Shown: positions 36,135-49,336 of the stretch, piece after piece | Layout of the letters: every line of letters starts with the position of its first letter | Numbering within the stretch: the stretch's first letter is position 1 | Origin: Enchytraeus crypticus | Lineage: Eukaryota; Annelida; Clitellata; Enchytraeida; Enchytraeidae | DNA length: 64,000 bases | Reading direction: 5' to 3' | Assembly: GCA_905160935.1 (NCBI GenBank) | Contig: CAJHZI010000708.1 | Location: forward strand, 124,001 to 188,000 | Notes under the pieces: generated by a model | Told to the model about the DNA's origin: nothing | The model's input: only the letters and a program-made list of their open reading frames with translations | Database searches by the model: none | Position numbers and translations under genes: made by a program

Positions 36135-38820
36135 TAGCTATTGTCTTACAGTTATTTATTTGAAAGAAAAAATAGCTGTAAGAGCCAAAAGTCTTGGATA
36201 TCAATTACATTTAGAAAATTAGAGATAAGCAGATCAGCACCGTGCGTGTAGATCTTTAACGCTTCACAGCGTCAGGTTGTTCGATCTTGTCATGGAAGAC
36301 AATAGCATTCTAATTGTTGTTGAGTTCACGGCTTCAGGTTGCTGGATGCGCTGTTTCAGTGTAATTCACCTCTTGAGTATAAATTCAGTTATCGGGGGAT
36401 TCAGTTCTATCTCAGACGATGCAGTGAGAGTTATACTGGTTCATTGGCTAATTGGCTAACACGCTTGCCTAGCCAGCAGGAGGTTATGTATTCTACTCTC
36501 AACCCGACTGCCTCTGAAAGTGTCCCTTGTGATACAAAACAGATGTTAAACTCATCTCTACAGCCCAACTACGGCTCTCCCCTTCACTGACATGTTATTC
36601 AAGCAGGAAACTGACGTTAAAGTGGCAGGCTAAGTTATGTTAAGTGGCAGGCCTTAGCCTGATATGTCATATATAGGTTCATAAAGCTGTTAAAATACGA
36701 GAGAGTGAGAGAGAGAGGGAGGGAAGAGAGGGAAAGAGCTGTGTTTATAAATAATGTTTCAAAACAGAATTCTTCATTTTCTGGATATCACAGGCGAAAT
36801 TTCTTCCAATGTACAATCTAGTTTTAAAGTTTGGAACCGGAAGTGGCAAACAATGTGACCATTGCTTCACGTTGAGGCCTTGATCAAAGCTGAGGTATTC
36901 AATGAAAGGCATGATGTTGACACAGTCACGCTATATGCACAGCATTAGCTAGGCCTAAAGCATTAGCTAGCCCTATATTATTAGCTAGCCTTCTATGTAA
37001 GACGGCATTGCATTAGCTAGCGCTGTATTTGAGGCGGCATTGCATTAGCTAGCAGAAAGTTCTTGATGGCTGTCATGTAGAAGTAAATCTGTAGGATCTT
37101 ATTATAAGTATAGAGCGCCTAAGCTCTGAGCTTGATGTAGAGAATAAGCCCAGTTCTTGTTATATCAACATTGGTAACGTGGGAGTTACGATATTAATAA
37201 AACTACAAGTCAGGCCATCGTAGACATCGTGTTTTACTTTACTTAACGATGTCGTGTTAACATTTCTATCTCTACAAAACACCCCAAAAATCCCATCTTC
37301 ATATGTATTGATTATCATCTATGTTTATTTCTTGGTTTGTTTCTTGTTCATAACCAAAACCAAAAACCACGAGCTGATATTCGTTAAGTTTCACAGGCCA
37401 ATCAGTGACTGGTGAGCCGGTATGGTTAATTAGCATGGTTAATTATAATTATGTTATATTTTATTATTGGTATTATTATTATATATCATCATATTAATAA
37501 AGATTTGGTTGAGCATTTCACTCTCCATCAAAGAACACACGTAAAAAGTAATTCACACCTTCATTTACAAAACTTTAAGCTTTAAAAAAGATGTATGTAG
37601 CAGAATAGATCTCACTCGTGTTGGCTTAGGTTTTAGTTCGTATGTGACTTTTGTTAAGAGAGACTTAAACCTGTTTACTCGTGATCATGTCTTGCTGTAT
37701 ATTATTCTCTCCTCTACCTGACTACAAATCTATTTACAGAACACTGATGCCTCCATTCGCTAGAGGCGTACCTATGTAATACTATTTAATATTAGATCAA
37801 CTAAAAGGCACAAAACGCGTAGGACAACCTAGACCCAATGGTGTCGACATAATGCTGGCTGTATTCTTCTCCTATTTATAATTTAAACTTAGCCCATTGT
37901 GCTCAGCTTTTATGCGCTGAATAACTCTTATTTCTAAACGTAACACAGAGAGGGCCTGGTTTATTTCAGGCCAACTAAGCCTATATCTTAGTGCTTTACT
38001 TTTACGTGACTTATATTATAAATGGTTGCCTCATTTTAGATTTGGACTACTTAGTATTGCTGACTTTTTAGTGTAGTCTATGGACAACTGTAGAATTAAG
38101 TAATAGTTTACTACACGTGTCGCTATTAGAGGTTAGACAGCGAAAGGTGGTAAAGGCATTCAAGAACTTATAGACTTAGAGTTTACAAATATCTTCTCGA
38201 ATTTACTGTTACATTTTTTGTTATGTAATCCCTTCTAAATATAATTTGATTTCATTTGATATTTTTCAAATTTTAAATAGCAATAATGCTATTTAAAATT
38301 TGCCAGTATAGTATGTTTTTGAAGTGTATTCTTGTCTAAACTGTAATATCTACATTTTATTAATATAGGGCTGCCTGTCAACATTATGATTTCAATATTT
38401 CAGCTGATGAAATTATCAATCACAACCGAAATAACCAGTGTAAACGCTACTAAGATAAACGTAGGCCTGTGATATTTCAATAATATTTGATGCAGAAGTC
38501 CTTATACTCAATAAAGGATAGTTTAACCACTATGTTGCAGTTATGTAACATTCCTAGTTTTGATACGATTATATATAACTCTAAATGTGTGTATAATCAG
38601 TGTGTTAGTAAATGTGAAAGTGCACTAATTAATTGTTTTAGGTTGTGATTTCTCCATTTATAACTATAATATCTGATTTTACGAGTGTTTAAATGATTTT
38701 ATGGGTGTGCTGTGTTGTGCGTCCTGTGTACTTTGTGTGGGCCTTGCTGCCTGATTTCTAATTATAAATAATAATAACTCAGCCACAAGACTTGTATATC
38801 CTACTGTAACAGAATCTATC
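36135..38820. other. No gene seen; region upstream of the vWA cluster
   Basis: AT-rich. 36945-37050 has five GCATTAGCTAGC-like units. The region directly upstream of 38864 must carry the promoter of the first vWA gene; no clear core motif seen. Confidence 0.5.
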
Positions 38821-38863
38821 AATGCGCTACCGGGACTATTCAACAAGTGTATATACAGTTGGG

Positions 38864-39470
38864 ATGAAGCTCATGAGTGCAACCGTCATCCTTGTTGTAC
38901 TGGGGCTACCTCATTCAGTGGACTCTCAGAGTAACTCCGGGGTCAATCCTCAACCCTGTAGTCCGGATTTTACAGGACCATCCAAACTCTCTCATCTGAC
39001 GGCCTTGAACGAAGCCTTTCAAGGTCGAGATCAAATAGATCATATATTTCTTCTGGATAATTCGGAAAGTCTTAGAGCACTGTTTGAAAGCAGCAAGGAT
39101 TTTCTAAACGACACATTGTTACCGTTTCTCTATAACAACAACAACCTACTGTTGGGATCAGGTAGCACAAGGGTTATGCTGCAGAGTATAGGCGGGAACA
39201 TTCAAGTCAATGTCTCCAGTCTAATCAACGGTCAGTCTCTCATCTCTTACTGTGATCTAACCGCAAAGATAGGCGAGGTTTACACAGATAGAGGGCTACG
39301 CTTCACTGGCTTAACATTGGATAAAGCTCTGGAGCAGATTGTTGGCCTTTATCAAGGACAGGGTGTTCGACCATCTGCTACAACTGCCAGAGCTCTGTAA
39401 GTACAAAATTTAATACTTTATCTACTTGCATGCTAGTCGTGTGTTTAAACGTTAAATCGATTGAATATTC

Positions 39471-39510
<40 letters not shown>

Positions 39511-42500
39511 CTCCGACAATTTCTATTGCGGTGTCATGGCCACTGTCCGGTCTTCGAGACCACTTTGCAGGTTCCTGTCAGGTTAGTATTAATTCTTATA
39601 AACTAATACAAATGATATAAACTTAATACAAATTTGAATTTAAGAGATCTTGGATTCAAATCTCGTGTGAAATTTCAAGTAAATTGAGTAATGCAATGAT
39701 GACAAGTGTCTCAGTAAAAAAATCCGATAGTCTCTAAGAAACTGAAGGCCGGTTATAATTTAGTCTGCTGGAAGGTATCCTCATCCAAGACAGTATTGTT
39801 ATAGTACCTATGACAGATAGATATTGAGTAATAGTTTACTACAAATCGCGCTTAAATCGCGCGTCACTGACATCTCTTTCTAGTGAAGAAACTGACGTTA
39901 GCATTAGCTTTACCATTAGTTTTTTAAATTGATTAAATTACTTGATTGTAATTATATATAACTGATTAAACTACACGCAGATGGATATTGAGTGACGGAA
40001 GAGGGATGAACGAGGAAGAGTATGTTAGAGTTAGCCGCTACCTAACACAGCTGAAGCAGGAGTCTAGACTATCAGTGTTCGTTGTGGCTCTCTACCAGAC
40101 AGACATCCAGTCAGGCTTTGACTGGACCGCTGAGCAGAGGCTGCGCCAGTGGTCGACCAGCGAGCAGTACTTCGCTTGTCTGGGTAACTGGGAATATTAC
40201 CTTTACCTCCAGCCACCGGCACTCGATCCTACTAATGGTTAGTAGCTTCTTAGTATAGCAATGCAGTAATACCTACTCGTAATAGTATTATACATACATA
40301 TACATATATGTTTACTATACAGTAGCCCTTAAACATACATATAGATTAACAAGTAATAAATTAAGGATAGGTATGGGAAATATGCATAATTTAATAAGAC
40401 AATATAATAAAGATTTAAGTTTAATAGATACTAAATTTAATCTGGCGGGTGGTGATGTATATGATCTCGCCATGGATCGTGATTGGTGGAGGAGGAAGGT
40501 TGTAAGAGACTGCTGCAGTGTCCATAAAGAGACGTCATAGACTTTGCTACTACATAATAGCTACTCGTAACACATAGTTGTAAAGTTATATTTGTTATGT
40601 AATACCTATTCGTAATATACATCTACAGTATCAATATACAATATTTGTCATGCAATGCCTACTTGTACATTTCTAGTATTTTAATTTCTAAATAATTTTT
40701 GAAGCTCATCTACTATGGATGTTTGACTTGCTAGAGGATAGACTAAAATATGAATTTAAAAAGCTAAAAATATAAAGTTAACGTCCGTTTCCTCACTCTA
40801 TAGCGATATATCTTGAGTTTATCTTGTGATAGAATGTCTACGCACCATCACAACAACCTCCACCAGTCCTACATCCACCACCACTCTACTGTCACAGGCT
40901 AGCACGATCACCGTCCAGCCCACGCCTGCTGCACCAGCCACTTCTACTCATCAATACATCACAACAGCTGGTGGTGCCCCTGGTCCCACTGGTGGACATG
41001 GTGCAACAACACCTAATGGTCCCACTGGTGGACATGGTGCAACAACACCTAATGGTCCACCTGGTCCTCCTGGTCCTACAGATGGACCAGCAGGAACATC
41101 TGCTATATCCGGTCCATCCACCACGCTGAGATGGACCGCCCTGCCTGACTCAACTTACCCAACTTTCATAACCGGTGCGTCCGGGCCAGATCAGACTACA
41201 AAAACAACAACAACTACAACTACGACGAAAACAACAACAACAACAGCAACAACAACAACAGTCGAGACAAATCTACGGTACTGTAGCCCTGATAGAACTG
41301 AGCTATCAACTAAATATCATCTTCAAGCTCTCGATAGTGTGTTCAGCAACCACAGAGAACTCGACTTGATTGTTCTGCTTGATATCTCCAGCAAGGCTCT
41401 TGAGTCGCTTCATAGAAGTAGAGAATTCCTCAGTAACTCTTTCTTGCCTTTTCTTCGTCAATACAAAGACTTACAATTCTCACCTGACGGAGCCAGGATT
41501 CGATTAAGCACTTCCGGTGATAGCGGGACGGGATTTTCCAGTTTACTGGAAGAAGAGCACAATTTGACTTCTTATTGCAGCTTGAATGAGCGGATCCAAG
41601 GCTTAAATGTCTCAGAGGACTCACATGAGAGAACTGGTCTCGACCTAGAGTTGGACAAAATCCTGAATCTTTACTCCTCGAGAAATCTTCGACTCTCTCC
41701 TCCAACTTCCAGAATTCTGTAAGTATGAACTAGACTTTGCGCTGTTTACATAATTTTCAACTTAAATACTTCAAATAACGCCACTTTGAAACAGTTGTTT
41801 AGGTGTGTTTTAATATTAATTTTTAGCAGCCTGTTTTAATATTAACTAATTTACTCAACAGAAAAACCAGTTTAAAATACTAAGTTATCATTAATATTAG
41901 TTTTTATCAAATTCCTTTAGTGCACGTAGAGAGGATACGAATATAATTTCATCTCCTGATATTGACATACTTATCTAGCGACTGAACTGATACTTTTTGT
42001 AATGTTACTGAGCAAGAATCAGCCGAGCTGCATGAGTGACTAGGAAATTTTAGAGTATCACTCTCTCTTAGTGCACTGCCTACTGGCAGGTCCATCGTAC
42101 ATAACGCCTCCACTCTTCTCTGTCTTCCGCCTTTCTCTTCATTTCCACATATGAGTGGGTCTATAAATCATCTAATATATCGAATCTCGGCCTGCCCCTG
42201 CCTCTTTTTCCTTCCATTCTACCTTATATAACCTCTTTTAATAGACCTTCCCTCCTTAGAATGTGTCCTATCCATCTCTTCTTCCTATTTCTTAATACAT
42301 TTATCAACTATCTATCTGTGCCAACTCTCTCCAGGACTTCCTGCAATAGTATCACTAGAAATGCTAAATACGATTGTAATTGTATTTTCTCAATAGCTGA
42401 TCAATTACGGATTATATGTTTATGAAGTTCTCAACGTCACAAATCGTTATGAATATTCATAGAGGAAATGGAAGAAAGAAATGAACATTAAATAAGCCTC

Positions 42501-44227
42501 TGTGTCTCCTTACCCAGTGTGCTGTTAAGTTATATTATTACAGTACACTGACATCGCTTTCGAGTGAGGAAACTGACGTTAACCTTAGCTTTACCAATCT
42601 TTACAGCATATTGATAAGCCTGATATATTCTAGATGAACTAACTTCATATCCAGCTATCGACTCTCTCTGTGAACTAACTGGTTACACTCCTTACAGATG
42701 GATACTAAAAGACGATCATGAATTGAACTCTGCCAATCTGAAGACCATAAAGACCTACATCTCACTTATGAAGAGATTCCTACTCTTCTCTGTCTTCACT
42801 GTGGCAGTGCAAGAGAGGATAGCCGAGGAAGACGAGCTACAGCTCAGCTGGCTTGCCTCCACTTCCAACCACTACGCCTGTGTGGACAACTGGGAGTTTT
42901 ATATGAGTGGAAGAGATTCTGCCTTCAACTCGAGTAATTATTGGACTATTTTATACTAGTTTATATACTAGTTTATACTAGTTTACAGCCTCAAATTTAC
43001 AAATAACTGGTGCATACCATAACGAAAAATGTGTAGTCTAAAAGTTGGCGAAACCACGCCCCATACTGGTACCATACTTTTTGCGCATAAATATTGGTTC
43101 AACTATTTATGCGCAAAAAGTTCGGAATTTACTTAGTTTTGTGAAAAGATTATTGTAGGCTATATTTATAAATTTAATAATTTTCCGGAATCACTGGCCT
43201 CTTTCTTGCACATAATATAACAGATTAAGGACCTTCAGCTTCCGTTAAATTTTCCTAAATTAAAAGACATCGTGGAGATCCGAGGTCACGTGATTTAAAT
43301 CTGCAATCTGATAATAGATCAATCAATCAACCGTCCATGAGGCTACTGATAGAATCTAACGCCGCCTATCAATGAAATATATCTTATTATTTTGTATCAT
43401 ATTTTATAAGTCATAATATCACTAATTTGTATCACAGTTTATAAGTCATAATATCATTATTTTGTATCACAGTTTATAAGTCATAATATCACTATTTTGT
43501 ATCACATTTTATAAGTCATATTATCACTAATTTGTATCACATTTTAGAAGTCATAATATCACTAATTTGTATCACAGTTTATAAGTCATATTGTCACTAA
43601 TTTGTATCACATATAAATCATAATATCACTAATTTTGTATGACATATTATAAGTTAGCAGCATAAACGAATAAACACTTTTAATCAATTAACAGGTTCCA
43701 GGTTAAGCAGCGTCCTATCAGACTGTAGGAGGTTTGAGACTCCACCAGACACTACGCCACGCCCACAGTCCTCTCACAACTGGTTCCTATTGGTCATTGG
43801 GCTCGTGGTGGGCGGGGCTATACTCATCTTCCTCATCCTGCACGTGGTGGTGCTTGTGATCATTGTTAAACGTCGATGTCGTCACAGTGCACAAAATTCA
43901 CGTGACGTCACTCCACCCAGTCATGACATGGAGTCCAACTACTATACTAAGGATATCACTCACATGGATGATCCTGTAGAACATGTGGAAGATTCTAGTG
44001 CAGCAACAAGCCTGGAGTCAGGATTTAAATCACCGTCCAGTCTGCATGTGAAGGAAGGGTCGTCCAGTTACTCTAAGAGCCAGACTATTCTGGACTACAC
44101 GGGGGCTGATAGAGACAGTGGAGTGAGCGGAAGTGGATATGAAGATGATGAGGATGTGCGGACAACTGGAAGCAGAGCTTCGCAATCTTCTACAGCTCCC
44201 AGTACCTATGTTAGTATCAATCAATAA
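38864..44227 (+). CDS. Membrane protein with two vWA domains and mucin-like linker, 5 exons
   Basis: Predicted type I membrane protein of 814 codons. Exons 38864-39396, 39981-40237, 40833-41718, 42698-42933 and 43695-44227 join in phases 2, 1, 2, 1, all GT-AG. Residues 1-20 are a signal peptide (MKLMSATVILVVLGLPHSVD). vWA-1 has HIFLLDNSESL with a full metal-site D-x-S-x-S (D65, S67, S69). Residues 264-410 are a Thr/Pro/Gly linker with two copies of GPTGGHGATTPN and poly-Thr runs, as in O-glycosylated stalks. vWA-2 has LDISSK, where the third metal-site Ser is Lys (K451). Exon 5 has a membrane span (about 668-695), a KRRCR stop-transfer and a tail of about 115 residues ending PSTYVSINQ, which fits the ITIM pattern S-x-Y-x-x-I. 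An earlier in-frame ATG at 38822 exists; 38864 gives the better signal peptide and matches the paralogues. Function unknown. Confidence 0.85.
39475..39512 (+). repeat. (ATA)n microsatellite
   Basis: ataataata run in intron 1 of the two-vWA gene. Confidence 0.95.
39842..39928 (+). repeat. SINE-A 3' fragment
   Basis: gcgtcactgacatctctttc through gaaactgacgttagcattag, in intron 1, about 50 bases before exon 2. Confidence 0.7.
40755..40812 (-). repeat. SINE-A 3' fragment
   Basis: aaaaagctaaaaatataaag, ttaacgtccgtttcctcact and a remnant of the gcgatgtc segment, 20 bases before exon 3. Confidence 0.6.
42060..42345 (-). mobile_element. LINE 3' fragment in intron 3 of the two-vWA gene
   Basis: ctctctcttagtgcactgcc to ctctccaggacttcctgcaa; same family as 32283-32655. 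Confidence 0.78.
42545..42602 (+). repeat. SINE-A 3' fragment
   Basis: actgacatcgctttcgagtg and gaaactgacgttaaccttag, in intron 3. Confidence 0.72.
43076..43121. repeat. 18-bp perfect inverted repeat
   Basis: Left arm 43076-43093 (actttttgcgcataaata), loop of 10 bases, right arm 43104-43121 its exact reverse complement. In intron 4 of the two-vWA gene. Confidence 0.95.
43380..43650 (+). repeat. 34-bp minisatellite before exon 5 of the two-vWA gene
   Basis: About eight copies of a unit such as ataagtcataatatcactaa + tttgtatcacattt. Ends about 45 bases before the exon 5 acceptor. Confidence 0.9.
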
Positions 44228-44228
44228 A
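44223..44228 (+). promoter_or_regulatory. Possible polyadenylation hexamer overlapping the stop
   Basis: AATAAA spans the TAA stop of the two-vWA gene (caa TAA aat). More AATAAA-like sites follow at about 44304-44320, so which is used is unknown. Confidence 0.35.
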
Positions 44229-44229
44229 A

Positions 44230-45185
44230 TGTTCTCATTATTTTATCGATTAACTGAGTGTCAGTCAGTTAAGTGCTGAGATTAACGCATCGATTAAGTA
44301 GGAATAAATAAATAATCAATCAATTAAGTTATGTAATTAACTCATGGATTAAGTGTGAATCAATCAATTAAATGTTGTCATTAACCCGTGGATTAGGTGA
44401 GGATCAATCAATTAATTGTAATGGTTTGGTACTGTCATAAACTCCTAGACTAGGTTATGCATTCGCTATTTGCCGATAAATTTATAAATAAATGTATTTC
44501 TCTAAGTCTAAGGCGCTCTGCCAAGCGCTAGATAATTGTATTTTATTGCTAGTGAGTGGAGGCTAGCCTATGAAAGTTATAGAGAATTGTATTAAAGATA
44601 TTTTAAGATATTTTTTAATGGAATCATTTAAATGAGAATATTTAGTACAATGATATGCATACCCTGCCCATCGTAAAGAGCCTTTGCTTGAAGTTCTATT
44701 TACTACCTTTCAAACAATTAAATTATACTTTTAAATTCAAACGTTTGTTTTATATCTTATGCTCAGATTTTCACTGCACGTTATAAAAAATGTGTAAAAT
44801 AAATTGTAAAAAATATACATTTATTTATATATTCCATCAGAGAAGAGAAAGAAGAGGCAGCATCTTTCCACCTCATAATAGATTATAACCAATGAGAGGT
44901 TGCGAGACATTCGATGAGAACTATCTTTACCAAGCAGACTTTGCTAGACATTCGATGAGAACTATCTTAGCCAATTGGACATTCGGAGAGAATTTTCCGC
45001 AACCAATCAGAGATTGAAAGACATTCAATAAGAGAGGTTGATTTACTGACGGGTCCTGGGAAGGACAGTCAGGATGTATAGCTCAGAGTGGAAGGACTTC
45101 TTGCTGATCATGATTGAGGACTTCTGCGTCCCTTATGTCGCTCAGGAATAGCGTGCAAGTTCTAAAAATCCCACTTGAACTGAGG
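44230..45185. other. 3' flank of the two-vWA gene, no gene seen
   Basis: 44235-44415 is a loose 60-70 bp repeat built on aatcaatcaattaa and taactcatggattaagt. Then AT-rich spacer. No small secreted-family gene follows this vWA gene, unlike its paralogues. Confidence 0.55.
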
Positions 45186-45194
45186 TGATACAAA

Positions 45195-45330
45195 AAACTA
45201 AAGCTAATGTTAACGTCAGTTTCCTCACTCGAAAGAGATGTCAGTGATGAGCGAGCCCAGGATTTGAACCCCGCACATACTGATCCGCGGTCGCATAACT
45301 CACCGACATCGCCACTGGCTCCAGCCAAGT
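45195..45330 (-). repeat. SINE-A copy
   Basis: ctaaagctaatgttaacgtc through ccactggctccagcc. Confidence 0.83.
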
Positions 45331-45477
45331 GTAAGAACCTCTCGTGCTAGTGTTGTGTATGATTACGTGTGACCTCTGTAATGGCGTGACCACCTCCACG
45401 TCCTCTCTCATCCTAAACAAATAGAATCCGGGAGTGGAAGCACTGGAAGGAAAGCTAGGACTGGAGTGATTGGTGAA

Positions 45478-45615
45478 GCTGGTAAGGCTAATGTTAACGT
45501 CAGTTTCCTCACTCGAAATCTTTGTCAGTGACGGGTGAGCCCAGGATTTCAACTGGCACCAACTGATCCGCGGTCGAGTATCTTACAGACATTACCACTG
45601 GCTCCAGCCAGTGTA
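45478..45615 (-). repeat. SINE-A copy
   Basis: ggtaaggctaatgttaacgt through ccactggctccagcca, only about 150 bases from the previous copy in the same orientation. Confidence 0.83.
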
Positions 45616-45619
45616 TTGG

Positions 45620-47315
45620 AGGATTAGCGGGTCTGAGGCGTAATGTTATCCTAACACAGAAATGTTGCACCGAACAATACTCAATCTCTATTATGTATTT
45701 GATAATCGTAACGTTATGAACCGTTCGACAGATTTTTGCTTCTGTATCAACCAGTACATCTCATATCTCTGGGTAAACACTGGGTAAACATAAAAGAGTT
45801 GTCGACGTGTAACTGAGCGTATAGTTTAAAAGACACTTAATCATACAGATATATTTAATTATAGACTGTGTCAAAAATGGACACCAAAGAATAGTTTCCA
45901 AAACTTCCTTTTAACTGATGTCCGTTTATAATGTAACGTCGCAAGATGATTCCTGGTCCAGTTATATGCGGTTCTACCACTTTTCATGACAATATGTACA
46001 ATGCAAGTTGAGTTACAATTTATATTTATTTTATTTTAATTCATATTTATGTAATTTTTATGAGTTATTATACTATTTTGTGTCATAACCATACTTCTAT
46101 ATGCGAATTCTGTGTATATGTGACAGAGTTATAGTGTTTCCTGTGGAATTTTAAAGATCTTTTTATTCATTTACATTAACGGACTACAGCTTGAAGCTCC
46201 GCATGCTTTGTACATTCTCACATAGTATACTGATCTCAATAGACCGTTTATAATATGTAGTGGTAGCTCTGTTCATATCATAAACAAAGCCTAGTGGGGG
46301 AGTGGTGGGAGAGTGGTGAGGGGTGTGTGTTAATATTGACGGCTGTGCCCTATATAGAGGCCTATTTGACGTCTTGAAGAGAAGCCCCAGGCTTCTGACC
46401 AGGGCGTTAAACACATTATCAACAACAACAACACATATAGGCCTATACATATATTTATTAGGTATTTATTTATTAACAGAATGACATTAAATAAATTAGA
46501 AAGGAAATTATATTTCAATTCGTAATCAAATGATGATAAAAAATTCGTAATTTTCATGTGTCTAGTTAAAATATATAGGAGGATATGTTACATTTATAGG
46601 ATTCATTGCATTATATATGCCTTCCGTAAACCAATCAGCTGCTGAGTGGTCAGTGGCTCCTCCAATGAATGAAAAATTTATAAAAGTTGAATTTTTCAAA
46701 CTCAACACATTTTTATAAAAGGTCTATATTTAAAGCCTTGCAATAACCCACAATTGTGGTCCACACTATAGTGACTAATTGAGGAAGAAGTTACTTAACT
46801 TTGTGCCTGCTTAAATTTTAGTGCTGATGAAAGCAACAGCTTCAGCTATACAATCAGGCAAACAGCGATAGACTAACACACGCAAGTCTACGCAGCTGGA
46901 CTAGTCTCTGTACACCTATAATTAACAGTAACTAATTATATTAAGTAAATAAGTACAAGGCTAACTGATGTCATAACATGAAAATTGAAAAATTGACGAG
47001 CAGAAAACATTTTATTGCATTAAGGGAGGGTCGGTGTGTACTATTTAACCATCAGGAGATATGAGCGGGTGTAATAGAAGTTTAGAAAGTAAAATGGCCT
47101 ACTCTGTCAACTTATTCGATATCATTGGGAAGAGCTAGAATTAAACTCTTCAACCTTGTTCAAGCCTCTAACACTGAGTACACCACGTGGTCTATGAAGC
47201 CATCCTTACCGAAGATTCTTCCATAGGTCTACTTGTATCGACTCTTTCGTAACATCTAAATCAACATCATCTTCAAAATCAACATCGACACTGGCTCCAA
47301 CCAGTGGCATTCAAG
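45620..47315. other. No gene seen
   Basis: AT-rich spacer without recognised coding segments or named repeats. Confidence 0.5.
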
Positions 47316-47319
47316 TGCA

Positions 47320-47675
47320 TTGTCAAGTGGCACGATAAAGGTACATATTCATACTCAAAGTCTTCTTTCTCGCTCCATAAGAGCACTCCGTAGATCAATA
47401 AATTAATCTCTTCACAAAGTCTATGCCTTATCCATACCTTATGTAGCCTATAGCTTGGGAAAAGTATGGCTTCTGAGGTGGTTTCCCCTTGCCTTCCTCA
47501 GTTAACTAGATTAATTACCATTTAATCCTGGGGAAATATTTCACGGTGAGGTGGGTCCCCTCTTGCCATCATCAGCTCCTGCCTTTAGTCGCCTCTTACG
47601 TACACGCGGCAGATTGTTTGCGGTTGCCCTATTCTGCAGTGGTCCAACCACACCCGAGCACAACACGGGGTAGTA
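47320..47675 (+). repeat. Dispersed repeat D copy
   Basis: gtgcattgtcaagtggcacg to caaccacacccgagcacaac, close to 18908-19280 over its full length. Confidence 0.82.
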
Positions 47676-47679
47676 TTAT

Positions 47680-49190
47680 TAGTATGTTGCAGTTATTATG
47701 TTTTATTATAGATTTATTACTGATATTAAATTAGTATTTGTATTACTAGGTATATGTGCTATTCTTTTAGTGTACAGTTTTTTGCATTATTAGATACATG
47801 TACACTGTATGTTTTGGGAATGAAACTATCTTATAACGCTTGTGTAGTGAATCGGTTTGTTTGATGTTAGACAAATATTTGTTCAGTTACGCGTCGATTA
47901 GGCTGATGGCGTTCATTGTAGGGCACGAAAAATTACTTTACTTTGTCACTTGTGTATCCGGAATTACATTTCTTATGATATTGAATCAGAATTAGACTAT
48001 GTTAGATATAGTGAATTATAAATTGAGTTTATTAATCTAGTATTTAAATATTACTATAGTAGCCTACACTGTATGTGTTATGAGAGAATGACAAATACCG
48101 GCAGATTGAGAAAAATATTGGCGATTTAGGAATAGATTAAAATGAGCATTAATTTCTTTGCGTCGGTAGCACATTATGAACATCTAGACTTTTAAAGTAG
48201 GATTACTAATTTTAGTTTTCTAAGATATCCGGTAACAACATAAGTAATCCCAAACATAAAATATAAACATAATAAGTAATACAGTCAGAAACAAAGCACT
48301 TGATATCTGCATGCGGAAGATACTTGCGTATTGTAACGCCGTTCTGAGCTGAACCGAGCTAACATTGCTCTCTAGCTTCAGTTCTACACGTACAGTATGA
48401 GTTTAATGTGTGGTGCCCTACAACTGCGAGAGGCATTGAAGTGTGTCATACTCTTCATTCACTATCCCTAAAGTAATAAACTTTTATTATTATTTATAAG
48501 CTTGTATTGCTCAGATATGGACTAAATAAATTAAAATGGAAATTAGAGAGCTCTAACTTACCCTCTATCTGCCCCTCTTCCTCTTTCTCTTTCTCTCTCT
48601 CTCTCTTTCTCTTTCTTTTCTCCTCTTTCTCTCTCTCTCTTACACACAAGCACACACAATATTTAGTTTCTCTTCATCCCATTAACCCTGTCGTTCTTTA
48701 GGTCTCACACGTAGCTGACTAAACAAGTTCAGTGCTATATCTCGCTCAAATGTGAATGGAATTATTTTATGTTATGTAATGTAATGTAATGTAATGAATT
48801 TGATCTATTTCAAGTGTGAATGGGATTATTTTATGTAATGTAATGTAATATAATGAAATTGATCTATTTCAAATGTGAATTCAGTTAACAGGCCAACTTC
48901 AAGAAAGCCAAAACTAAATTGCCGTACTAGCCACATAATATGAAGTTAAAATCTTCCAAAACAGTTCAATGGAAAAAGGTTAGGAAAATGAGTCAAAAAA
49001 GCGAAATTCTAACCGTCGAGTGTCTTAAGTAGTTGTTTCATTGGATATTAGATTAGGTCAACAGTGATAAGTTCTTGTTGTATGGGAAACATAAAAAGGC
49101 ACTGAATGCCTACTATCTAATTTTAATATTCCTTATCTTAATTTTCTTATTTTTTCTAAAGCAAAAGAAATCTTTGAAATACTGGGATGT
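47680..49190. other. No gene seen
   Basis: AT-rich spacer with a CTTT-rich tract (48575-48645) and a TAATG repeat (48770-48850). It includes the presumed promoter region of the gene at 49337. Confidence 0.5.
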
Positions 49191-49200
49191 GAAGCCTGAA

Positions 49201-49253
49201 GTATTTACAATTAAAACATCTTTACAAAGTAAAGATGTTTTAATTGTAAATAC
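49201..49253. repeat. 25-bp perfect inverted repeat with 3-base loop
   Basis: Left arm 49201-49225, loop AAA, right arm 49229-49253 exactly complementary (gtatttacaattaaaacatc... read back as ...gatgttttaattgtaaatac). Ends 84 bases before the ATG of the vWA gene at 49337. Confidence 0.97.
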
Positions 49254-49286
49254 GTATACTGTGGTACTCTGTAATAGATTAAAAAG

Positions 49287-49297
49287 GATGTATATAT
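49287..49297 (+). promoter_or_regulatory. Possible TATA box of the vWA gene at 49337
   Basis: tgtatatatagg lies about 45 bases before the start codon, which would leave a very short leader if used. Supported only by motif and position. Confidence 0.35.
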
Positions 49298-49336
49298 AGG
49301 CCTATTTGCGGAAACAATCAGTAAAGTGTAAGAGAA

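Noticed and set aside
35670..36163. Three overlapping plus-strand open frames with SCCISYQQQLL-type repeats
   Set aside because: A 24-25 bp minisatellite is open in all three frames at once, which real coding sequence would not be.
38822..40240. A separate soluble single-vWA gene ending at 40240
   Set aside because: A good donor at 40238 and acceptor before 40833 join in phase to the next exon, which lacks a signal peptide of its own.
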